A DNA stretch of 64,000 nt from Oscheius onirici (lineage: Eukaryota; Nematoda; Chromadorea; Rhabditida; Rhabditidae): contig OW051470.1 of NCBI GenBank assembly GCA_932521025.1, positions 6,186,501-6,250,500 of the forward strand. The letters run 5' to 3'. Position 1 is the stretch's first letter. Each line of letters opens with the position of its first letter. A program made the position numbers and the translations under genes. Shown piece after piece: positions 11,800 through 21,700 of the stretch. Under the pieces are notes generated by a model that was not told the origin of the DNA, made no database searches, and worked only from the letters and a program-made list of their open reading frames with translations.

Positions 11800-12421
11800 T
11801 CAAATGACGGTCATTCTCGCCCTAATAGCCATTGCAATATCCTGTCTGCAAGACGACATTATTGCGTTGTGTAGCTGTCTTCGCCGCCTTTCACTTTCCC
11901 TCCTTTGAACTATTTTCTTGTGTTGAACATGAGCAGAATAGGCGGCACAAATCACTGAAAGATGTCTTCTTTTGTAAAGAAAACTTACTCAGCAAAATAG
12001 ACAAAACAGCAGAAACTAGACTCCAACCGGCTTCCAAATATAGTATCTGTTCGTACTGAAACTCGCTTGCAACTTTTCCCAAAAAATAACTAACCTCATT
12101 GCTCGGATTTCTAGTGTTTGTCGTATGAATAATGCCAATGCTGATCCCCACCGAAATGGAGTAACAAGTTGCTGCCGCCAATAGACATCTTAACGCGTTT
12201 TGTGGTTTCCGCACTGACAATTCTCTCCATGCTACCATGTTGATAAAAAGGCAGAAAATTGCAGCTAGAAGGGCGAGAGTGTCTGTTTTGCGAATTTCGT
12301 TCGCATAACGAAAATAAATACCAATTCCACAATCTGATTCAATTTTTCTCCAGCCCTCGTTGAAGCAGAAGAAGAAAAAGAAGAAGCACGATTCGCGGTG
12401 AAGTTTCCCGGTCGCCGCCAT
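11800..12421 (-). CDS. Small multi-pass membrane protein, unrecognised
   Basis: Exons 12421-12322, 12282-12095, 12055-11989 and 11954-11800 give 510 nt, 169 aa from the ATG at 12421. An upstream frame (12580 to about 12490, 'LLNCPNQSYALVEEHSSLF') can be joined in phase through a 5' intron and may be the true N-terminus. Hydrophobic helices are 'TLALLAAIFCLFINMVAW', 'ALRCLLAAATCYSISVGISIGII' and 'SLVSAVLSILLMICAAYSA', followed by a basic tail (RRESERRRRQ). Helix spacing and a short loop before the last helix resemble claudin-like or other four-helix membrane proteins with the first helix unplaced, but no diagnostic loop motif is visible. Its stop codon lies 2 nt from the mdt-19 stop, so the two genes converge tail to tail. 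Confidence 0.6.
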
Positions 12422-12927
12422 CTGATGTCTGTATCCATCTTCAATAAAACGTGCATGTAATTCATTGTATTTGTTCTCATTGTTACCTACAATATCGTTA
12501 CATTGACGGAAAAGGGAAGAATGTTCCTCGACCAGAGCATAGCTCTGATTGGGACAATTGAGAAGGCTGAATTGTCGCAACTTTTCAAGAACACATCCAG
12601 GCGGAGGGTCAATCTAACTCGATTCTGTTCGATTAGATTCAAAACCCACCGGTCGGATCTTGATAAGTATCCAGTAGTCCGAACAGAGAGAAATAAGTGT
12701 TATCGTGTTTATATTCAACAAAAAGACCGAATTGTGTTGCATTTGAAGAGGGCAAGAGTGTCACTTTCGGCGTCTATTGATCTCCCTAATTGGATGATTC
12801 CCAGATTTTGGAGGGACGCGTTTTTAGGAACTTGATTTCTTTAAAAAGTCGCTTGTTGAAAAAGCATCGTGAGTAAAAAAAAGCTGCTTTAGCCTCTCCG
12901 CTTTGTTGTATTTGTAGCAAGGCGACG

Positions 12928-15900
12928 ATGAGTCGACAGTTTGGAGAAAAGATTCCGGAACAGGGAACTGTCAGTAAGTTCACAAAGGATGATCCGGAAG
13001 AATTAATCCGATGGATTCGGGAGAGTGAAATTGGAAAGGATGAAGTAATAGAGACGCCTTTTGGAAAGAGACAACGTGAGTTTTGATTCACTTCAACTTC
13101 AAAGACTTCAGTTCTGTACTGCGATTATTCTGCCTCGGCCAGATCTTTTCGTCCAATCGAAGACCACATTCTATCAGACGTGCTTCCGTTCTATGGAAAC
13201 ACGCACAGTTCTGTCACAGTCACAGCTGAACAGACGACTCTTTTTGTCCACGAGGCTCGACAGGAGATTCGGGCGATGACGGGAGCTGGAGACAATGACG
13301 ATGTGATCTTTTGCGGAAGTGGCTCCACAGCCGCCGTCGAACTTCTTCTTCATGTGATGGATCTAGGCCAAAATTTTGTAGGTTTTGTGAGAAATTTAAT
13401 TCAAAAAAGTTCAGGTTGTAATCTATTCCAAAATGGAGCACCACTCGAACATGCTGCCGTGGCGGAGAGCCTCCAAAAAGTGTTTCATCGTTGACGACAG
13501 AAATGGAACGCCTGATTCAGGTAAGAAAATAAAAATAATTGCATGAAGAAAATTCAGAAAACCTCTTCGAGATCCTTCAAAAGGTCAAGGAAGAGTTTCC
13601 GACCTCTCAAGTTGTCTGTACGTTCACAGCCTGTTCCAACCTGACAGGCATCTGCGCAAACGTGGAACAGGTCACGAGTATTTGTAGACGGTAAGTCTAA
13701 TATTTTAAACTTTCTAACTTTTAGCACAGAACAATCCCAGACTGTTTTGTCATCTGGGACTATGCCTCAGCTGCTCCATCAAGCGAAATCAACGTCAATG
13801 GATCGGTTGCTCTCGACGCTATCTTCTTTTCCGGCCACAAACTAGTGGGAGGAGTTTCCACTCCAGGAATTCTGGTCGTCAAAAAATATCTGATTCGGTC
13901 CAAACAGCCCAAGAGAACGGGAGGTGGAACTGTCTCTTTCGTAAGTCAAGTTTCTCTGATTTTTTCATAAGGATTTAGGTAAATGATCGAGGAGAGTGGT
14001 ATCTGAAAGAGTCAGAACATCGAGAAGAGGGAGGAACTCCAGACGCTGTTGGAATCGTTCGACTCGCACTGGCTGTCAAACTGAAACGATCGGTGGGAGA
14101 AGATACAATTTTGAACAGAAACCACGAGATTTCGAGAAGATTCATTTCACGTTTGAACCAAATGAAGAATGTCGTTCTCCTGGGTCCGTCGACCAGTCAG
14201 AACAGACATCCTGTATTCTCCTTTTTGATCAAGGTATCTAGAAAATTGACTATTATAAATCCATTTTCAGCATGAGGAGAGTGGTCTATTCTTCCATCAC
14301 AACTACATATCTGTCCTTCTGAACGATCTCTACGGAATACAAAGTCGAGCCGGCTGTATGTGTGCTGGGCCATATGCTCAGAATCTTTTGGGAATTTCAC
14401 CGGAGCTCTCTGACCAATATCAGGAAGCCCTCCAAGAATGGGATGGTCTCGACCGGACTCATCTTCGAAGAGGAAGAGAGTACACCACTCAAGAGATGCT
14501 CAGACCTGGATTCACTCGCATTTCTATCCCTTTCTTCTGGTCTGATGAACAGGTAGACTATGTCCTAGACTCTGTGGAACAGTTGTCAAGAATAGCAAAA
14601 GACTTTCTTCATTTGGTAAGATAACTTTATTGAGTAATTAACAACAACTTCAGTACCAACTGAACGCCGAAAGCGGAGAATTTCATCATCAAAATCAACG
14701 CACTTTCCACGCGAGAAAGTGGTTGGGATACATTACGTTCAGTTCTAAAGGCATGCTCGTTGAAAAGTCGAAAACAAATTCGGCGCTTGAACTGATTCTG
14801 AGGGGAAGAACTCACAAAGAGGCTGAGAAGAGAGCTCAAGAATCTATTGAAGACTTGTCGGCTAGAAGAGTGAGTACTGTACTCTGTTTGATAATACTCG
14901 AAGTTTAGGACAAAATTCCGGATGGCAGAGTCGCTGTTTCGAGTGAATACGCTCATCTCAGATGGTTCGTTTTGCCCATTGAACATGCCAAGGGAGAGAC
15001 CAAAAACTGTCCCTTTACACCGAAAAAGTTTAAACAATTGGAACACGACACCAATGGATATAATGTTTTGGCTGACAAACTGACAGACTCTTCTTTACAG
15101 GATGTGGAAGGTACCATGGAAACAGGTATGACTACCAGAAAAGAGTCAGATAAAGATCAATCTAGCATGTCTTCCTTGCCAGTCCAATGGTACTGAAGAG
15201 GACTCAGTCTGTGCATTGGACTCGGTCGAAAAGGAGGACATTCGAATGGGAGAGTTTGGAACAGATGAGAGTCCGGAAGAGAGCAAGAGTCTGGACGACT
15301 GGAACAAGAGAGTAGTGGTCAAGAGTCAGAATCTAACTCCAGAAGAGACTAGTCGTCTTCCGTGGATCAAACCTCCGCTCGAACTGTACAAGAGAGTCAC
15401 AGAAGCTCTTCATGGACTCGATATGATCAGAGTATGACAAAATATAACTCATTCAAAGTGATCTTTTAGGAGGGAGACAAAATCTTGGTTTGTCTGTCGG
15501 GAGGGAAGGACTCACTCTCGATGCTTCACATTCTTCACTTCTACCAACAGAGATGCAGGAAGAATCGAAGTACCAACTTTGAATTGGGAGCGATTACTGT
15601 CGATCCAGGTTCTACTGCCTACAATCCTCGTCCTCTTATCGAGTACTGTAGGAGATTGAATCTGGACTACTTTTATGAGGAACAAGGTAGACAGTGAAGT
15701 GAGCAATACAATCTCTTCTTTAGACATTATCGGTGCAGCTAGAAAAGTGGAAGGGCTTCGCTCAATCTGTGCCTTCTGTAGTCGAATGAAGAGGGGAAGA
15801 CTGGCAGCAGCCGCTCAGCGACACGGATGGAATGTTCTGGCAATGGGACAACATCTGGATGATCTTGCTGAGAGTTTCTTCATCGCCGCCTTCCAGAATG

Positions 15901-16235
15901 GAAATCTGTCCACGATGAAGGCGCAATACACGACGAGAGATGGGGCTCTTCGAATCATCAGACCGTTGGTATTTGTTCGCGAGAAGGCTCTTCGAGATTT
16001 TGCCGAAAGTAGCAAACTGCCAGTTGTATCTGAGAACTGTCCAGCCTGTTTCAATCAAGCCACCGAGAGACATCGAATCAAGCAGCTGCTGGCCCAACAA
16101 GAACTCATCTTCCCCGACATCTTCAGCTCTCTTCGGTCAGCTCTTCGCCCTCTTCTTCTTGTCGATTCGGCATCAACAGACGAAATGAGGGCAAAGGCTA
16201 TAGAAAATATCGTTAAATTAAACAATTTAAATTAA
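12928..16235 (+). CDS. Fusion protein: SufS/NifS-type cysteine desulfurase joined to a TtcA-type PP-loop tRNA thiolase
   Basis: Twelve exons: 12928-13075, 13112-13377, 13415-13520, 13558-13690, 13730-13940, 13979-14233, 14271-14615, 14651-14869, 14909-15125, 15166-15431, 15470-15686 and 15724-16235. They sum to 2895 nt, 964 aa, all in phase. The N-terminal half is a class V PLP enzyme: 'YGNTHSS' entry, 'FCGSGSTAAVELL', 'VIWDYASAAPS', the PLP lysine K255 in 'FFSGHKLVGG', and 'RAGCMCAGP', where C404 matches the sulfur-accepting Cys of SufS-type desulfurases. About residues 490-700 are an unrecognised, partly acidic linker. The C-terminal part (about 700-964) has the ATP PP-loop 'CLSGGKDS' (about 731-736), 'ICAFCSRMKRG' (C810, C813), 'AMGQHLDDLAESFF' and 'ENCPAC' (C900, C903). 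This is the TtcA pattern, where cysteines hold a [4Fe-4S] cluster and the enzyme thiolates C32 of tRNA. Inference: one chain makes persulfide and uses it. It could act on another tRNA position or RNA. Confidence 0.9.
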
Positions 16236-16356
16236 ACGCAAGTGATCTAGAATCTTGTTGTTCTCTCCCACTGGTGTCAGCTGTTGTTCCTCATTTGTTG
16301 TTACATCCTCTCAATGAAGATTTCTTTTGGTTGAACAGCCTCCTCAGTTCAGGAAC

Positions 16357-16675
16357 ATGTCCCGATTCCTGCTCCTCTCCTTCTTAATCCTTCTCGGATG
16401 CAGTCTGACTCTCAGTTGCGAACGTTTCGACAAACACGTTCAGAAATTTTGCATTTTTGCCAAAGAGAGCCAGCCATGCACCAAGCCGAACTGTGAGTCG
16501 CAAAGAAAAAGCTCCAATAAAAGGTTCAGACAAATCGCTGGCTAATCGTTGCTGTAACTCAGCAGGCAAATGCAACAGCCAAGAGTTTCCGATCAACGAA
16601 GTTTGCTGCTTTACCCAGGCCTGTCTTGATCGTTGCTACCCAGGAAAAGGACATCGCACCGGAATTGTCTATTAG
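16357..16675 (+). CDS. Small secreted cysteine-rich peptide
   Basis: Two exons, 16357-16492 and 16563-16675, encode 82 aa. Residues 1-21 are a strong signal peptide (SRFLLLSFLILLGCSLTLS). The mature part has eight cysteines with spacing C-10-C-8-C-7-C-10-CC-4-C-3-C. An adjacent CC pair invites comparison with insulin A chains, but the spacing after it (4 then 3) and before it does not fit insulin, and I do not recognise the fold. Probably an extracellular peptide: a ligand, antimicrobial or inhibitor. It starts only 122 nt after the stop of the desulfurase fusion on the same strand. The ATG at 16327 is a possible but worse start because the signal peptide would not be N-terminal. AATAAA follows at 16690. 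Confidence 0.7.
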
Positions 16676-16689
16676 TCGAGTGTTCCCTC

Positions 16690-16695
16690 AATAAA
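16690..16695 (+). terminator. Poly(A) signal AATAAA of the cysteine-rich peptide gene
   Basis: AATAAA lies 15 nt past the TAG stop at 16673-16675. Confidence 0.55.
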
Positions 16696-18775
16696 TATGT
16701 TAGGGAGGAGGTCGTTCAATCGATAATCGGACTGTGCCGCGCATTTGCATAGCCTCGTCGTCTTTTCACGCCAGCAATTAACCACCAAACATCTCCGAAT
16801 TCCGTCTCGAATTGACCTTTTGCACTCTTCCTCCGATCCGGTTATTTCGTCTCTTTCAAGTCCTCTTCATAATTTATCGCCACAAGTTTCCAAAGATTCA
16901 AAAGAACTGAGAACGAGTAAACTAAATTCGTTTTTTTTTCTCTCCTATATTTTAAGTTTGTTCTTACAATTAGTCTTTCGAATAACCTACTGAATTCCTT
17001 TATTGCAATTACCTAGCTGACTTTTTCAAATTGTTCGTTATCAGTCAACAAACAATATCTCGATGTCGATGATTGTTCAGTGACTAATGTATCTCCTCCC
17101 ATATTTATCCCTGCTTCCTGATCATATCCTAAAGATTTTTGCTAGCCTGACTGTCTTTATTTGCCTTACTGACTTTTACTGGCAGGAACTGACCATAGCC
17201 ATATACAGACGTCTGCAGGAATCATTGTAATTTTGATCGAATTAGAATTAGAAGAGGGTTTTTTTTTCATTCGAAGGTGTCTTCTATAGAAGGCAGTTGA
17301 GTCGCAGAACAAACACGGAAGCACGCCTCTGATTGTTCGGCTCACACAGAAGACCCGATAACGGTCTCTTCGTGTTTATTTTCCATTCTTCTCCTACCTC
17401 AATAGGTTCGCAGCAGGGCGCCCCTTTTCTACCAAAACCTAAATGCGCGTAGGTGTCTTCTTGAGAGGCCCCTCGATCGGCTCTCTCCTCTGTCCGATGT
17501 TTAGATTTCGACATCAAACAGATCGGCTAATAAGCGCCCGCCTGGCCCAAGCTTGTCTCTTTCTCTCTTTGATCCAAACCGCCAAGAACATAAATTCAAA
17601 AGGGAAAGGGAGTCAGAACATTCGGAGCTATGAATCAAACACTGGAACTGCTTCCTGACCTTTTCACCACGAAGATGATAGTGCCAATTCATTCTCCAAT
17701 CGAAAAAGACTTGGGCTAAATTGGTAATCCGTCTCTGTGATAGATTTCTTTTCCCGCTCATTTCCTCGACCAGATGGCCGGCTTCCAAATCCTACTAGTT
17801 CTGTGTTTATTGGTCTCTCTTCCTCATTAATCTCCCGTCCAGTCAGATTGTTCTGTCGTAACTGGTATTCCCATTAGTCCATTAGGGGACAGTCGACCTT
17901 TTCAACATAAACAGTTATATTTGCCTATCAAAACACGGTTCTAAATCCTGTCAGCAAATCTCTCCCCATGGCGTCCATACTTCCAGTTTAAGCCATCTTT
18001 CTCTGCCATCGAAGGATCTGTCTCTCTTTCAAAATACAAGTGGTTTTTCTGGCTATCTGTTGACTCTGTTTGTTTGCCCGTCTCCACGTTAAAGTTCTCT
18101 CTGCAAGTGTCAGAGATTTTCTGCTCACCTGTTTCCGCGCTTCCTGTTTGAACAGTCCTCTTCTTCCACACACCCACACTTTTTGACCTTCGCTGTCTAT
18201 TGAGCCTTCAGTCTCTTTTTTAAACGGGCTCCGACCCCGTTTCTAGCATAATTACTGTGCGCCAAAAGGTGATTTCAGCCCCTTCTGTGACCTTATCGCG
18301 TCAAAAACGAGCCAGTTCTTCATGACGCGTCAATGTCATATCTTTTTGGAACGCATGGGATGATTGATCAGTTTCTACTTCCTTCGGCTATTTTAAGAAA
18401 CTGGATATCCGAACTGGCGGCCACTCCTCGGCACCTTATGCAAACTGTCCGGGGCTTTTCACACTCCTCTTCCCATAATCTCTTCTTCTATCCAAGACTT
18501 TTCTTTTCCCTCCCATTGTTAGCCAATGTTATTTTTGCCTCATTCCAGACAGAGTTCATCAACAGGAAACCAGATACTTCTGTTAGGCCATTTGTTGATT
18601 AAAATAACTTCTTCGATCTGATAGAATCGAAGTTCTTTTTTCCGCCGGTTTAATCGGTCATAGCAGTGATATTTTTTGCGCGTCCTCCCCCCGGTCTAAG
18701 AGGCTTCTCCCCTCTCCTGCTGACCTCAATTCAGTCTCTATAATTTCCTTTTTTCAGAGGCTGACATTCGAGAAA
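16696..18775. other. Intergenic / possible 5' region of pac-1
   Basis: About 2 kb without a supported exon. The plus strand is rich in C and T, like the pac-1 introns further right, so part of it may be an unannotated 5' intron or upstream regulatory DNA of pac-1. The CCTTTTTTTCAG site at about 18747-18757, directly before the first assigned pac-1 exon, may be a trans-splice acceptor or the end of such an intron. Confidence 0.45.
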
Positions 18776-21700
18776 ATGGACGCGTGGCCTCCACGGCTAC
18801 GCTCCTGCACCAGTGAAAACGTTCTCTCCCAGGTGGCGATTTTTTATCGGTCATCATAAACAGACCAATTGACAGGAAGCCCGTATTTTGGCACTTCTCG
18901 AAGAGATGCGCCCAGCCCGTCGTCCAAGCTACTATCCAGCTGTTCCAGTGGCTCCTCCCAATTACCATACAATCTATCCTTCGAAGAGAGTCAGTCCTCT
19001 TCCGTCCTACGGGTGAGTCTTCATTTGGGGCAGCAGGTGTGCGATCGTCTTTCTTTTGAGTCAGTGTAAAGTTCATTGAAGAAGTCGCTCATTAGTCATT
19101 TCAGTCAGCTGTTAAGCTTTCCTTTTTTTTCAGTGAAGTCGTTCGAGTGGCTCCGAGTCGAAGCGATCAACAGCACAGTCCGTCCTCAAATTCTCTCAGT
19201 CGCTGCTCGCCGAGACAAGCCTCTTTTATGGCAGCCGTCCGCAATGGCGAAGAAGTCCGTCAAAGACGACGGGAATCCCAAGCCAGAAGGAGGACAACCA
19301 TCTATGGTAGGACAAGCTATCATTGTTTTCGCTTGGCTAAGCGTGAGCACTGTAATTACGAGCCACTGCTCATTGACTCCATTAGCCGGCATAAAACATA
19401 ACCGACCAGATGGTCCCTCTTCTCATTTTTTGACTCGAAATCTGTCATTAGCTATTTGACACGCTCGTTAGCCACCATTTTGGTCTCTCTTCTAATTTTA
19501 GTAGAGTTTCAAAAGAGACCAGAACAAAATTGATCCAAGAGAAATCCATGAAATTCTTCGTGCAACCTTGTATGGTTGGTCTGTATTTGCGAGAGAGCTT
19601 TGTGCCCCTTCGTCTCTCTCTTGCCGTCCGTCCCATATTTGGCCATCATGATTGGCTGCGACTCACACCCTTCACAGTCGCTATACCTCCACCCACGTTC
19701 TGTATCAATTTCCTCTCTTCTCTTATCTCCGGTTCATCTGCCCGACCGTGGATTTCCATATATCTCATGTCTTCTGCCAGCCATTAACCAGTTTCCCTCT
19801 TTTCTCTCCGAAGGTCACTTTCCTCACGCTCAATTGGTTCTACGAAAAAGACAAACAGCAGCATTCTCGTCAATAATTTCTAAAGTGTCTGTAACGGGTC
19901 GTCTTTGATGAATGAGTCTGCGCCACTCTCTCTCCCTAAGGATTCCTATCCGTCCTTCAAATTACGCAAAGACCTCCTTTTGACTCTTTCCTCTTATCTC
20001 TTGCTCAACAGTCCCTCTGTTCTTCTGTGTCTTATCAGTCATCCAGGCCTACATGCCCGTCTTCGGCTGTTTTAGGAGAACACGACCGTCTTCTGGTAAA
20101 TTGACTCATACCTTTTTCGGCTTCGTGACACGGAGATTATGCAAGATCATTGAGTCAGTGCGATCCCGACAAACATGACCCCGTTTAGGACAGGCGAGAG
20201 ACTTGACTCACGAACCGGTTCATTCCATTAACATATCCTTTTATGGTCATAACATTTTCTATGTCTTTTGGCCAGCGAGAGTTTCCAGTCATTCTCATAG
20301 ATGTTCCCTTGACTGAACTGTTCATTGATCGTCCCACAGCAGTTCGTTTTCCTTTCATTCTCGTCTCTCTGACCCCGCGTAAATCTTCTCGTCTTTTGAA
20401 AAGACGCCGCTTCTGTGTGAACGTCTCTCTACAAGTAAATTCCTGAATTTTGAGGCCATGTCGGCCATTAGCAGTTCCCGGGGGCTTTGTCCTCTCCTTC
20501 TTTCTCCTCTTTCCCGCGCACTTTCCCCTCATGCGACCTTCAATCAATTTTAATCAGAAATCAATTTGATATTTTTTATCCAGTGATCCTTTCGGCCGCC
20601 CATCGCAGCTTGTCAGTTGTTTCCTGAGAGAGTGCAGCAATCATCCTTGTCGTCCCTCCTAATTGCAGATCCTCTTTTTTGTTTATTTGTCCAATGTTTC
20701 GAAAACAATAGGAGCTCCGATAGTCTTGTTTTCGGCCTGATTTCTTTCCCATCCGATCAGCTGATTTGTTTTGTTTACTCGCCCTTCAAATCTTCTACTC
20801 CTAATTCTCGTATGAGGTTGTAACTACTCCATAAAGCCCATTATATAGACATCAGTGGACCAATTATGTGGGTCTTTTGTTGCGGCAATAGGCTTGTTTC
20901 CCTCTTTTGAGTTTGAAAGAGTTTTTCTCCTTCTACAAATTTGATCGTAACCACTTGTCGCTCGCTTCATCTTTCCGTATGTTGAGAGAACTTTGAGTTA
21001 GACAGGTTTTGAGTAGCTGAAGTAGTGATCTAGGAAAGACTGACTGAGTACAAAATGGGTTAGCAAAACCCGGTGGGTTGTTGGCGCAGCTGCTGTTTTC
21101 CATAATCTCTCGCAGTTTCCCTCTCACTTGTTCACTCCACTGGAAGTTTCATTTCCGTCACTTCTCCCTATATACTCTTTTTGCAGGAGACGAAGTCTAT
21201 TCGTCTACCGACAATAACAACGAGCTGAACAGACGCGACGTCAATCACAATGGTCAGTTTGGTACTGTCCAGGTGTTGGTACTCAGTCTCGACAGCCAGG
21301 TGCAGACGATCGATTCCCGTTCATATAATTTGCATATTGGGCTGGAAAGCCAGGTGAACGGGGACAGATGAGCCGCTCTCTGGTCCCACACCTTCTCGTT
21401 TGCCCTAGCTCTCACTCCCTTTCAAAAGGCTTCCCAATATTCCTTTTCCAGAGGAGAAGATGATTTCTCGACGAGGTCGTCCCAAAAGCTACGTGCTGGC
21501 CACTTCAGCTAGTCTTCCTGAGACCGATCCCAGTTCCTTCAGTCACGATGACACAAGGTAAAAAAGAGAACAGCCCGGGGGACTACTTTTTGCCACTAAA
21601 CTTGTCCACCGTCTAATTCGAGTCAACTGTTTGACATTTCAGCCGTGACATGTCTTCCATGGGATCTCTTTCCTCCATCGAGCCTTCTGCCCGATCTGTC

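Noticed and set aside
16357..16675. Insulin-like peptide
   Set aside because: It has a signal peptide and a CC pair, but the B-chain-like Cys spacing is 10 rather than 11 and the A-chain pattern CC-3-C-8-C is absent (here CC-4-C-3-C).
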